From assembly GCF_040183065.1 (NCBI RefSeq), contig NC_091130.1:125948914-126012913 (forward strand): 64,000 nt of DNA. Reading direction: 5' to 3'. The stretch comes from Periplaneta americana (Eukaryota; Arthropoda; Insecta; Blattodea; Blattidae). A model generated the notes under the pieces. That model was given only the letters and a program-made list of their open reading frames with translations. It made no database searches and was not told the origin of the DNA. Shown piece by piece: positions 44,141 through 54,624 of the stretch (positions are counted from its first letter, which is position 1; each line of letters opens with the position of its first letter). Both the position numbers and the translations under genes were made by a program.

Positions 44141-44659
44141 CGTAGACCTCATTTTGAACTGTTATGAAATTTACTGAATAGAAAGGACCAATATCTGTTT
44201 ATTTATTAGAAGTATAAAAGAACATACCAACAACCATAAGAAACCGAAAGTAAGTCATAAACTCATAAAATGCATTAGATTTTGTTTTGGTTTACAATCC
44301 TCAACCCGCGCCAGATGTTTACTGGGGGAGCGCTTATAGAAAAATGAAATCATAGTAGGCCTATATCTTAAAAATCTTACGTGAAACGAAGAAAAGAGAT
44401 GCATTTTCGGATTCAGCGCACACAAAACCATAAAGGACACATTGTTTTAAGTCGGAAAAAAAATTATTGTTGTTCAGTGTAATGCAATTTCGAATTCCTT
44501 TTACGGCAGAGATTGTGTGCATCGCCCGTCGCTATAATCTCTAATCAAGTGAATTCTACCGTATTCTAGCATCAAGTCTAAGGCTGGGCCACAATCAACC
44601 GGGAACGGAAACGACAACAAGAACGTAAACGGAAATATTGTTAAAATAAAAGTATTTAA

Positions 44660-44752
44660 TCGGGGATTAATCTTTTATTCGAAAATAAGATAGCCTGTGA
44701 TTACAGATAAATCACAGACTATCTTATTTTCGAATAAAAGATTAATCCCCGA
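44660..44752. repeat. Inverted duplication at a retroelement 5' junction
   Basis: Arms 44660-44702 and 44709-44752 (CGGGGATTAATCTTTTATTC and inverse) are nearly identical over ~42 bp, with a 6-nt spacer. The right arm is the genuine start of the coding part (DKSQTILFSNKRLIPDINK), so the left arm is an inverted extra copy. Confidence 0.9.
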
Positions 44753-45431
44753 TATTAATAAGCTGAACCTTCCTCCTGTGACCCTGAATAAAGCAATCAT
44801 TCCATTCAATTCAACTGTAAAAAACCTGGGAGTTCATTTTGAATCTAACCTTACCTGGGACACGCATATCAAACACACGTGCAAGAAAGTATTTTCCACT
44901 CTTCACTCATTAAAAAGATTGTATCACTATCCAGCTAAATTAAAGCAGACGCTTGTACAGACTCTTATTATGCCTCATTTCGATTATTGTGACGCTTTAT
45001 TCAGTGATCTCAGGGTGGATTTATCCCAGAAACTGCAACGTGTTCATAATGCGTGTGTTCGTTTCATTTGTAATGTCCGCTACTACGATCACATTTCGCC
45101 TTCTTTCGATAAATTATTGTGGCTCAGGTTAAATGAGAGGAGAAAGTTACATTCCCTTTCTCTCTTATACCGAATTTTGCACACCTCTACTTCCTCTTAC
45201 TTATCTGTCCGATTCCACTGTCTTTCTCGGTATCATATCTTAAATACTCGGTCACAATATGATAACACGCTAGAAATACCACTGCACACATCATCTCTTT
45301 ATTCTTCATCTTTCACTGTTGCTACTTCTCGTCACTGGAATTCTCTGCCGCCTGAAGTCAAGGGCTGCCGAACTTTAATTTCCTTTAAATGTAAATTAGA
45401 AAAATATCTTATGATGAGTTGCCAGACCTAA
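44697..45431 (+). CDS. Jockey-like RT C-terminal region (244 aa)
   Basis: Reads DKSQTILFSNKRL, then VKNLGVHFESNLTWDTHI (FxYLG-equivalent), LKQTLVQTLIMPHFDYCDAL, LQRVHNACVRFICNVRYYDH, SPSFDKLLWLRLNERRKLHS, SFTVATSRHWNSLPPEVKGC and SFKCKLEKYLM, then stop. This is the post-palm portion of an ORF2 from the family whose 3' end is a GGTTGAG...CTGCCAG hairpin followed by (TTA)n. The frame is open, so the copy is young, but the endonuclease and catalytic palm are missing. The ATG at 44697 lies in the inverted duplication and is not a real start. Confidence 0.85.
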   Translation: MITDKSQTILFSNKRLIPDINKLNLPPVTLNKAIIPFNSTVKNLGVHFESNLTWDTHIKHTCKKVFSTLHSLKRLYHYPAKLKQTLVQTLIMPHFDYCDALFSDLRVDLSQKLQRVHNACVRFICNVRYYDHISPSFDKLLWLRLNERRKLHSLSLLYRILHTSTSSYLSVRFHCLSRYHILNTRSQYDNTLEIPLHTSSLYSSSFTVATSRHWNSLPPEVKGCRTLISFKCKLEKYLMMSCQT

Positions 45432-45907
45432 CGCGTTGCAAATATTTAATGGAATGTGTTCCATATCACTTAATGCCAATATGTATCCCACTGTGTTGTT
45501 TTTTTATTATTAATCTATTTTTGTGTACATTTTATTCAATTGCCGGTTTCTGGTTTAATTATGTAAATCCTACTTAATTGTAATCTAATACTATCATGTA
45601 TACTAATGTGTTTATTTTTATTTTTACTGTGTACATTTTTATTGAATTATCGGCTTCTGTTTTTATGTGATTGGTATTTTGTTTCTAACAACATTAGTAT
45701 GTATTTCACTATGTTTATTTTTATTTTATGAGGTAAATTTTACAGTATGTAACTACCTCTTTTGATCTCATTATGTACTTAAATTGTATCAGTATGTAAT
45801 TACTTAATTCCGATCCAGTTTTATGTTCAACTATGTAAGCAAGTTTTAATCCTGGTTGAGTGTAAGAGAAGGCCTTACGGCCTTAACTCTGCCAGGTTAA
45901 ATAAAGC

Positions 45908-45961
<54 letters not shown>

Positions 45962-45963
45962 AT
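45432..45963 (+). other. 3' UTR and tail of the Jockey-like copy
   Basis: AT-rich UTR, then TCCTGGTTGAGTGTAAGAGA and the perfect hairpin AAGGCCTTACGGCCTT at about 45872-45890, CTGCCAGGTTAAATAAAG, and (ATT)n to 45960. The element then gives way to the right half of the Harbinger-like copy. Confidence 0.9.
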
Positions 45964-46117
45964 GTGAGCATTCACAATGAATTAATTTTCATGTTCCCGT
46001 TCCCGGGTTCCGGCAAGCTTCTCGTTAATTGTGAATCCTCATATTTAAATACACTTCTTATAACAATATTTCCGTTCTCGTTCTCGTTACCGTTCCCGGT
46101 TTATTGTGGACCAGCCT

Positions 46118-47008
46118 CTGAAGTCCAGGTATGGACTTGACCAAAACCCATCTCGGAAAGAAGAGCAGAGAAATTTGAATACAAATAGCACGAAGGACTT
46201 CCCACTGGGGAGATCCACTGGTAAGACCAACGACGATAATGAGAGCCATATAGCGAATCGGTGAAATCACATCAGAAGAAATAGGAATACCACGCTAAAA
46301 CCTGATTCCACACCATCTTTCCCATCATTAATTTGATTTTGATTCACTTGGATTCCAATACAGTTCTAAACATGAATATTCGACACACCAGCTGTTTCAC
46401 TAACGATATGCCCCCATATGCGCACTGTTTATTTGCACGAAGTATTTACTTCATTTCGTTTTTCGACATTGGCTTTAATAAACTGATCCAATTAGGTTCA
46501 ATGAACGGTGAAAATATAACAGAAATACATGTCAACAAATCAATAACATTATTTAACTTTCTGACTTCTCGCTCTCTTATTTATTAATATAAACGAAGTG
46601 ACAATGATTTGAACACGAAATAAGAATACCACACCCATTGTCATAGGTGTCATTATGAATTAATTATCTATCATTTCTAATTTTCTTTGAAACTCTACTC
46701 TGAGCAAACGACAATAATATCTGAGAAATAGGAACACTACCGTCTTAGTATTATAAATAAATCAGGAATTAATCAAAATTCGTTTAAACAAACTGCATCC
46801 CAACGGAGGTAGTCATATAGGACTCGGTATATTCACATAATTTTCTACAGATATCATTGATACAATAAAATTACAATTTTGTTTGGAAAAGTAGAGATAT
46901 GATACTAAAATAATAAAATAAATGCATTTAAGAAATATAATAGATGTCACGACTTAATATTTGACAAGAATTTTTAAGAGCTGTAACTACTATTACGTCC
47001 GTTAGTGA
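46118..47008. other. Unassigned AT-rich stretch
   Basis: No repeat family or coding region recognised; short ORFs lack motifs. Confidence 0.4.
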
Positions 47009-47786
47009 GTAGATTTCAAAAAGGCATATGACTCGGTTAAGAGAGAAGTTTTATATAATATTCTTATTGAAGTTGGTATTCCCAAGGAACTAGTTCGATT
47101 AAAATGTGTCTCAGTGAAACTTACAGAAGAGTCCGTTTATGCCAGTTTCTATCTGATGCTTTTCCAATTCACTACGGGCTAAAGCAAGGAGATGCACTAT
47201 CACCTTTACTTTTTAACTTCGCTCTAGAATATGCCATTAGGAAAGTTCAGGATAACAGACAGAGTTTGGAATTGAACGCGTTACATCTGCTTCTTGTCTA
47301 TTCGGATGACGTGAATATGTTAGGAGAAAATCCACAAACGATTAGGGAAAACACGGTAATTTTACTTGAAGCAACTAAAGCGATAGGTTTGGAAGTAAAC
47401 CCCGAAAATACAAAGTATATGATTATGTCTCGTGACCAGAATATTGTACGAAATGGAAATATAAAAATTGGAGATTTACCCTTCGAAGAGGTGGAAAAAT
47501 TCAAATATCTTGGAGCAACAGTAACAAATATAAAATTACATTCGGGAGGAAATTAAACGCAGAATAAATATGGGAAATGCGTGTTATTATTCGGTTGAGA
47601 AGCTTTTGTTATCTAGTCTGCTGTCAAAAAATCTAAAAGTTAGCATTTATAAAACAGCCTATATTACCGGTTGTTCTGTATGGTTATGAAACTTGCACTC
47701 TCACATTGAGAGACGAACAGAGATTAAGGGTGTTTGAGAATAAAGTTCTTAGAAAAATATTTAGGGCAAAGAGGGCTGAAGTTACA
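47009..47786 (+). pseudogene. RTE-type reverse transcriptase, best palm region in the window
   Basis: Starts VDFKKAYDSVKREVLYNILI (palm motif A, D of FKKAYD), then HYGLKQGDALSPLLFNFALE (motif B), VYSDDVNMLG (motif C, YSDD for YADD), GLEVNPENTKYMIMSRDQNI, FEEVEKFKYLGATVTN, and RLRVFENKVLRKIF. Frame breaks near 47100, 47545 and 47670. It ends at 47786 where a SINE piece begins. The 150-residue ORF 47104-47556 is its central part. Confidence 0.9.
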
Positions 47787-47835
47787 ATTTTTTATTTTAG
47801 TTGGTTATTTAACGACGCTGTATCAACTATTTGTA
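47787..47835 (-). repeat. SINE 'II' 3'-end fragment
   Basis: TTTTAGTTGGTTATTTAACG followed by ACGCTGTATCAACT equals the 3' end of the SINE at 32455-32712 and 49845-50080. Only ~50 bp remain before unrelated DNA. Confidence 0.7.
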
Positions 47836-48185
47836 CGGGTCTCGCACCTCGCATGCGTCGGTTCAGAAAAATCAAGGCTTCAAGCTAACAAGAATTTGCA
47901 GCTGGTTCTTAAATTTATGTCATTTATTACTTGCTAAAGGGTTATTTCAACAAGATTTGAACAGCAGAAGACAAACTTGTGAGAATCTGTTGCAAGCGCT
48001 CTCCACATTTCTTTTCGAAGAAAGGAACTGTTTACCTACAAATGTGCATTTAACGGAAATAGTCATAGCGGACATGTTTTATAGTCATAAAAATCCTCAG
48101 CTTTACGAAAGTTGGCTATGGTTAGGGTACTAGTTAGTGGTAGAAATAATAGAATTCTTTTTAATGGATCTGTGACACAACACAG
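47836..48185. other. Unassigned
   Basis: An ORF through 47831-48133 has no recognisable domain. Confidence 0.35.
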
Positions 48186-48187
48186 TA

Positions 48188-49263
48188 GGGGAGTAGTGGG
48201 TACAGTGAGACACAAAATATTAAGACATATGTATGCAAATGAAATTTCAAGTATTTTTAAAATCAAGTGCAACAGAAATATACATTAAAACATGGAGTAC
48301 AATAACACATAAACAGAAATGTTAATAGATAAGGGACATAATATACAATGCGTGTTTGTAATAAAAAAAATGCAAATGTCTCACTGTTCCCATTCCGGAG
48401 AGTACAGTGAGACACCACAGTGTCTTAACTGACATTGAAATGATTTACATTTATTTCAAAAGAAAAGAAAGCGTGCTGTCTCTTTATCTTGCCATGTTCT
48501 GTAGACTTATTTATAACCATTTTGATGTCTGATTTCGAAACCATTGAAACACCTGGAACATTTGGAAAAGTGAATTTTCCATGACTTTTCTAACTTTTGC
48601 GAAAAAATAAAATGAATTTTTGGTGACAACAAAGCTTGTAATTATAAGAATTTAATTTAATTCTTTATTATTTTATAATATTTTCTTAAATTTTGTGAAT
48701 AATATTTAAGAAACCATTAAAATGTAATGTATCCATTATTTTAAGCTATAGTTCCTAAATTGGTTACTAGTATGTTCATTTTTAATGTTAGTTACCGGTA
48801 AATTTAATATAGTTACAGTTTATTTTTGCAAATCATTGGTAAATGGAAACAGTGAGACATCTCAATGTACCCTTCAATTGCATGTCTCACTGTTGTCTTT
48901 ACGCATAGTTTGTTTAAAAATAGCGCCATCACTTCAAAATCAAAACAATAAAGAAGAAACTTTGCCAAACATAATCTCAAATGCCATAGTATTAGGTAAT
49001 AAAACATTCATATTTATATCTCATTTGTATATCCAATGTAACCTTCATTAAACACAAGCCAAAATTTTACTTCTAGGGTGAAAAATTACGAATTACTTTT
49101 CATCACTCACCTTTATAACTAGAATCAAATCGAGTATGAAAATACTGTTACTTTACTCATGCAACATACAACTCCACTGTTACAAACATTTCAACATCAA
49201 AATTTACCGTCTAATAAAAAATGTCTCACTGTTCTCCCTGTCTCACTGTACCCACTTCTCACC
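48188..49263. mobile_element. TA-flanked element rich in ACAGTGAGACA motifs
   Basis: Inverted termini GGGGAGTAGTGGGTACAGTG / inverse of GGTGAGAAGTGGGTACAGTG, flanked by TA (48186-48187, 49264-49265). The motif ACAGTGAGACA occurs seven times in both orientations (near 48202, 48377, 48403, 48849, 48883, 49222, 49238), likely transposase-binding sites. 1076 bp, no transposase ORF. Confidence 0.75.
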
Positions 49264-49265
49264 TA

Positions 49266-49844
49266 CGCAGATATGGCCAGCGAATGATTTCTACCACAAA
49301 TCCACAATCTTCCCATCAATACAGCAAGAAGGAGTGCACCCTCACTTGGAACAGGCGATTCGAAAATATTCCAATTAAACATTTCCAGGAAGGCAGAATG
49401 GGAAGGGGTCTGAATCAGCAACCGCATCACGTCCTTGGGCCCTCCCAAGCCTGCACTATGTGTTGTTAAGCAGAAGCTCTGCCAGAACAGACACGAAACA
49501 CAACTGACGAAGTTCATACAGATAAAGTATCACATCACCAGTGGCGGCGCGTCAATAAGAGCACAAGGGCACCTTGTTTCCACTAATGCAATGCTATTTT
49601 TATTATTTAATGTATTGACGTACTGAGAATGTATAATATCCGAATCGAGTAGTTTAAACTTCCCGCAACTTCGTAGACTTCTTGCATAAATTTGACAACG
49701 TACGTTCACGTGAAAGCCGTGCTCTCTTCAAGGAGGTTACACGACTTGACACGCATGCGCTGGACAAAATTGTCTGTAGTTGGCCGCTTATGACTCGTCA
49801 AGAGCACAAGGCGTTAAGTGAACACTGAATCTATTCTGGAGATT
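49266..49844. other. Unassigned; hAT-like terminus candidate
   Basis: CAGTGGCGGCGCGTCAATAA at about 49540 resembles a hAT end, but no matching inverse terminus was found. No coding region supported. Confidence 0.3.
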
Positions 49845-50080
49845 TTATTTTATTGGGTTATTTTACGACGCTGTATCAACATCTAGGTTATTTAGCGTCT
49901 GAATGAAATGAAGGTGATAATGCCGGTGAAATGAGTCCGAGGTTACCCACCATTTGCTCGTATTGGGTTGAGGGAACCCCAGAAAAAACCTCAACCGGGT
50001 AACTTGCCCCGACCGGGATTCGAACCCGGTCCATCTGGTTTCGCGGCCAGACGCGCTGACCGTTGCTCCACAGGTGTGGA
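49845..50080 (-). repeat. tRNA-derived SINE 'II', best-preserved copy
   Basis: Minus strand: tRNA-like head with GGTCAGCGCGTCTGGCCGCG and GGGTTCGAATCCCGGTCGGG, the body CAAGTTACCCGGTTGAGGTT and the end ...GTAAAATAACCCAATAAAAT. No clear duplication. Confidence 0.85.
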
Positions 50081-50306
50081 CTATTTTGCAGATGTCAGGT
50101 ATGTCGATGCGTTCTCGAGGTAGGAAATATTTTAGCCTAAAGGTGTCAGCATTTCTCACTGTCGGACCTATTATTTTTATGATGTGTGTGTACAGTGCTG
50201 TTACGGGAGAGTAGTTTGTGAATTACTACAGATACTTCAGAGTACTACTTTGACATATCCTACAAGACAAACATGGTGAGAAAACTTATATAAAATAATT
50301 GGGGTT

Positions 50307-50360
<54 letters not shown>

Positions 50361-51177
50361 TTTGAACTTACACATTACCTTGTTTCGACAATGAGATGTT
50401 AGAATCATGACATTTATACTCGTATTAAACCCATGAAATTTGACTAATGAATCAGGTTCTCTTCAGTTTTCGTACACAAAATTGTGAAAACACGCAATAT
50501 TTTAACACGAGCCGGCACTGCACATCACAAATGTCACAGAAAATTAATATTCAAATCTAGAGAAGCATCGTTCTGTGCGTAGAGAACAGAAATGTCCTTG
50601 CTGATATTGTAAACATTTGAGTTTGCTGTAAAGTTATTTCATAAATAATAAATAAAAATTGCGATATAACTTTAAGTAAATTTAATTTTGCAACATTAAC
50701 AAGAGACTTATGGGACAATCTGTAATTTCTGTTCTGTTTTGATTGTTTCAGCTTTGTAAACTATCACAGTTTTATACAGTGCGAATAGAAAGTATGGAAC
50801 ATTGCCTGTAGTTTTCGTATTTTTAATTTTATGAAGAAACTCTATATATAAAAGTTATAGAGAGTGAAAGAGGAATATTTTGAATGTATTTTCAAAACTA
50901 TGTTTTTCATTTATAAGTTAAAGGATGGGTGAAGGACTGTGGTTATTTTTTTATGTCACCACGTACTACTCATTTTTCCAGTGTTGGATTTTCCAGGTCT
51001 CAAAACACAGAAAATAGAAAAACGTATATTTTATAAATTAAAGAAAAACACATTGATGACTTAGAAAATGGTTACGCACTATTCAAATTTAACTACAATA
51101 TTCATATAAAGCATAGAATTTAAAGAAAGTGAAACTATTAAAAACAATCATTTAACAATGTTCCAATTATCTCACAT
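50081..51177. other. Unassigned, with (ATT)n at 50309-50358
   Basis: No gene. The microsatellite may be a retroelement tail but no coding part was seen. Confidence 0.4.
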
Positions 51178-51191
51178 ATTCATATCAATTC

Positions 51192-51554
51192 CTAAGAGGG
51201 ATGAAGTTACAGGAGAATGGAAGAAAGTTACGCAACACAGAACTGCACGCATTGTATTTACCTGACATAATTAGGAACATTAAATCCAGACGTTTGAGAT
51301 GGGCAGGGCATGTAGCACGTATGGGCGAATCCAGAAATGCATATAGAGTGTTAGTTGGGAGGCCGGAGGGAAAAATGCCTTTAGGGAGGCCGAGACGTAG
51401 ATGGGAAGAGAATATTAAAATGGATTTGAGGGAGGTGGGATATGATGATAGAGAATGGATTAATCTTACTCAGGATAGGGACCAATGGCGGGCTTATGTG
51501 AGGGCGGCAATGAACCTCCGGGTTCCTTAAAAGCCAGTAAGTAAGTAAGTCAGT
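51192..51554 (+). pseudogene. RTE-type 3' end, independent 5'-truncated insertion
   Basis: Starts at KRDEVTGEW, a frame shift follows, then IIRNIKSRRLRWAGHVARMG, RNAYRVLVGRPEGKMPLGRP, DRDQWRAYVRAAMNLRVP and stop, then (GTAA)n. Flanked by ATTCATATCAATTC (51178-51191) and ATTTATATCAATTC (51555-51568), 13 of 14 identical. The 109-residue ORF 51201-51530 is this tail. Confidence 0.9.
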
Positions 51555-51568
51555 ATTTATATCAATTC

Positions 51569-52165
51569 ACATAAAGGGTTCAAAATGACCCCCATCCACT
51601 GCGAAACAATACATAAGAATGTCTTAGAAATTGTTTGATATTTCCAGAAACATTCTGTTCTTATGTCGTATCTCGTCTCTAATTATTCCAGGTCTCAGGT
51701 CGATTCTTGTAGATCCTCTACTTTATATAACCCCAAAAGAAAAAATCTTATTGTTTCAGATTATCTCTCTCTGAGGTAGCATTTAAAGGTCTGTTCCCTG
51801 GTTAATTATACTCTTAAATATTTTAGTGTCATCATCTATATGAATACTATAAACTCTGAGAGGAAAATGCTCATATCAAAATTTCAAAACACAGTGCCGC
51901 TTAAGTTATATATAGTAGTGTTACATAAGTTATACAAACATATTCCTGACGCGTTGATGGTTTCTTTGATTGCTGCACACATCAAATTTTGCGGTTAGAT
52001 TTTATTTGCCATTGTCTTGATTTAGTCTCTGGCCTTGTCTTGGGAGTCTGATGCCTTACGTAAGACAGATACGTAATAACAATCTAAAAGCATTAATCTA
52101 GCGCTTAATCGATTATACACAGTGCTTTTCAAATAACATTTTTCCACTGGCTTAGGATGCATACA
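51569..52165. other. Unassigned
   Basis: No repeat or gene recognised. Confidence 0.4.
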
Positions 52166-52256
52166 AGACGAAGCCTGGCTGGTTACCAAGTTCGTAGCTC
52201 ATAACCTAGCTGGTCGCTGGGTAGGAAGTCAGGGTGAACAAAACATAGCTTGTTTC

Positions 52257-53245
52257 TACAGGGACATCACTTTATTTTTAACAACATTTTTAACATTAAC
52301 CTGGCTATACTCGGAAACACTGTTACCCCCTTCCATTACAGGAGTTTGATGTTACTAGTGCAATATGTAAACAAATCATTTTACTAGGTATAGGTGGAGA
52401 GAAAAGTAGTGTATCCATTTATGTTGTAGGCCTAGGGAAATACGATATTACGATTTTCAGTTTGATCATCACTTTTACGAAATTTATCAAAATACAGTAG
52501 AGTAGTAACATTTATTTTTTTCAAAAACTCAACTTTTGAGGCGGCTATGTTCGTTATGTAATGTCTGCTTTATTTAGCATATTAATTATTGATGTTAACA
52601 TACAATATAGAGAGTGCATTTAAATTGAGGGGGTCATAAGTAAAGGGCTGTAATTGCACTGAAGTTACTTTTGAGAAAATGGGGTTGAAATATTTAAGCT
52701 TTCGTAAAATCGGTGAAATTTTTATTTAAATTTTAATGTATGATGCGATTAAAATATCCCTTTGCCACTAAAATTTTAGATACTTTTGCTTACACTGGAT
52801 GCACTTAAGTCATGTTATTACAAATGTCACTAGCATTCCTTTGCTTCTAGCCACCTCAATTCAAAAAAAGCTAATCTGAATTTTTAAACAAGTTGCTGAA
52901 AATGGTTGCTGTTCATTACAATGCAGGCTTCAATTCTTTAATGCATATTATTAAAAACATTTTTAAGCATATTCTCTGAAATTGAATTTATCGTTTCTTG
53001 AATATAATTTTTAGTACGATATTATTAATATAGCTTCTTTCTTCTATAGAAAACGCAATCATATTTATGAAACACACTATACACTGCAGTGTTTACTTCA
53101 CTGCTTGAAGACTTCGAATGTAACAGCGGCCGTAAGTTTGTGTGCCTGACGGGAGCAAGGACATTAGTGAAGGGATAAGAGTGAAGTACATTCAGAAATG
53201 CAGGTACAATAAAAATGCAAGTAAAAATAAAATGATGTCCCTGCA
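52257..53245 (-). mobile_element. Tc1/mariner-like element, copy 2
   Basis: Ends TACAGGGACATCACTTTATT / ...AATGATGTCCCTGCA. The first ~300 and last ~200 bp match the element at 15022-16016 in reverse, but no DNA-binding ORF is present; the core is different or decayed. The TA duplication is not preserved. Confidence 0.8.
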
Positions 53246-53386
53246 TGTGTCAGTCATTGTAGCTGAACTCACTCTACTTTCAAATTGTCTTAAAAACAAT
53301 AACAATTTTTTAAACTGCCAGGATGAACTGCATTGGTCTCCAAGATTTAAAGTGTGCCTTACATATTTTGGCACTTCTAGTGTGGA

Positions 53387-53619
53387 AATGTTAAATGTTA
53401 TGTTTTATTTAACGACGCTCGCAACTGCAGAGGTTATGTCAGCGTCGCCGGATGTACCGGAATTTTGTCCCGCAGGAGTTCTTTTACATGCCAGTAAATC
53501 TACTGACATGAGCCTGTCGCATTTAAGCACACTTAAATGCCATCGACCTGGCCCGGGATCGAACCCGCAACCTTGGGCATAGAAGGCCAGGGCTACACCA
53601 ACTCGCCAACCAGGTCGAC
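53387..53619 (-). repeat. tRNA-derived SINE 'I', copy 2
   Basis: Minus strand copy of the 37309 SINE. Exact 11-bp duplication TCTAGTGTGGA (53376-53386, 53620-53630). The 146-residue ORF across it is an antisense artefact. Confidence 0.95.
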
Positions 53620-53877
53620 TCTAGTGTGGATATAAACACATAAATATAGCCTATTCACTTTTCTGGACAGCGTCTTCTGTAATAATAAAACTTTTTCATT
53701 AAATCCCATACAGTTCATTCTAATGCAAACAGAACATTGATAAAATAATATGTATTAATTGCCACAAGGTAAGTAGGCCTACCGATATTAGATTATCTCA
53801 AGTTTCTAAAATCGTCACTTACTGCAACATATCAATATCTCAAATCTCATGGTCAATTAAACAGTGTTAATGGGTTA

Positions 53878-54224
53878 GATGAGAAACATACAATATATAT
53901 AACACAGTTGTATGAACACTTTTAAGAATGAAATAAATTATTAAAATTGATAAAATTCAGACATGTTTCGAAGATTGCCTCTTCATCCTCAGTGACTCCA
54001 CCACGACGGCTGGTTCAGGTGATCGACCGCAATGTAGCGTGGCTTAAAGGAGACTGACGCTATGCTACATTGCGGTCGATCACCTGAACCAGCCGTCGTG
54101 GTAGAATCACTGAGGATGAAGAGGCAATCTTCGAAACATATCTGAATTTTATTAATTTTAATAATTTATTTTATTCTTAAAAGTATTCATACAACTCTGT
54201 TATATATGTTGTATGTTTCTCATC
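53878..54224. repeat. Fold-back element with ~161-bp arms
   Basis: Arms 53878-54038 and 54064-54224 are near-perfect inverses (GATGAGAAACATACAATATA outermost, GACCGCAATGTAGC innermost) around a 25-nt centre. The words ATCAATATCTCA occur at 53831 and 54223, perhaps part of a duplication. Confidence 0.9.
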
Positions 54225-54624
54225 AATATCTCATTTAGAAATTTAGTTACTCTTGGTGCCCATTTCAAATCCTATTTCACCCCACAATTTTACAATAAGA
54301 TATCGGTTTCTGTGGTCGGGATGAGCCTGATTCCAAAGAACAGGTCTGTTGTAAACATTTGAAAGTAATTTTTCGTAATCCATTATGCGTGTCTATGAAT
54401 ACCAGAGGCCTATAGCACATGAGAAAGTTTGCACGGACTCTCAGGACGCATCCGCAGTAAAGGCTGTTAGCTGTTAGCTTGAAAAAATAAGGGTATTCAT
54501 TCCACCAGCTATCAGCGGGCTAACAGGCTAGGTAGCAATCGACCGAACAGTCTTCGTCTTGCACGTCTCCATGGCGTAAAGTCTAGGTATTCCTTCCAGC
54601 AAGATAACCAGCCAGGCTTCGTCT

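Larger units (their letters stand above)
41737..44479 (-). mobile_element. Z element, copy 2, split by two insertions
   Basis: Inverted relative to 7872-9244. Ends CACTGAACAACAAAATTTTA / ...ATTGTTGTTCAGTG, flanked by TAA (41734-41736, 44480-44482). Interrupted by a SINE composite (41907-42781) and a retroelement fragment (42937-43627), each with its own duplication. Net length about 1.16 kb. It keeps the uninterrupted version of the site where an M7 MITE entered copy 1. Confidence 0.75.
44581..46117. mobile_element. PIF/Harbinger-like element, copy 2, split by a retroelement
   Basis: Ends AGGCTGGGCCACAATCAACC / ...GGTTTATTGTGGACCAGCCT match the element at 12561. The interior keeps AAATGTGAGCATTCACAA and AAGCTTCTCGTTAATTGTG. 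Flanks CTA / CTG. Without the nested retroelement it is about 230 bp and has no MADF ORF. Confidence 0.75.
52166..54624. mobile_element. AGACGAAGCCTGGCTGGTTA-ended element housing three insertions
   Basis: Perfect 20-bp inverted ends (52166-52185, 54605-54624). Inside lie a mariner-like element (52257-53245), a SINE I (53387-53619) and a fold-back (53878-54224). Without them about 0.9 kb. Duplication not clear. No ORF of its own. Confidence 0.6.

Noticed and set aside
47769..51211. An 18-bp near-identical duplication (AAGAGGGCTGAAGTTACA / AAGAGGGATGAAGTTACA) that looks like a TSD of a 3.4-kb insertion splitting one RTE copy
   Set aside because: Both are the same coding position of the RTE family, and the right fragment has its own flanking duplication (ATTCATATCAATTC / ATTTATATCAATTC), so it is an independent insertion.
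53142..53582. 146-residue ORF with a strongly conserved C-terminus (also at 37345-37527 and 57516-57881, minus)
   Set aside because: The conserved part is the antisense of SINE I; identical text recurs because the SINE recurs.
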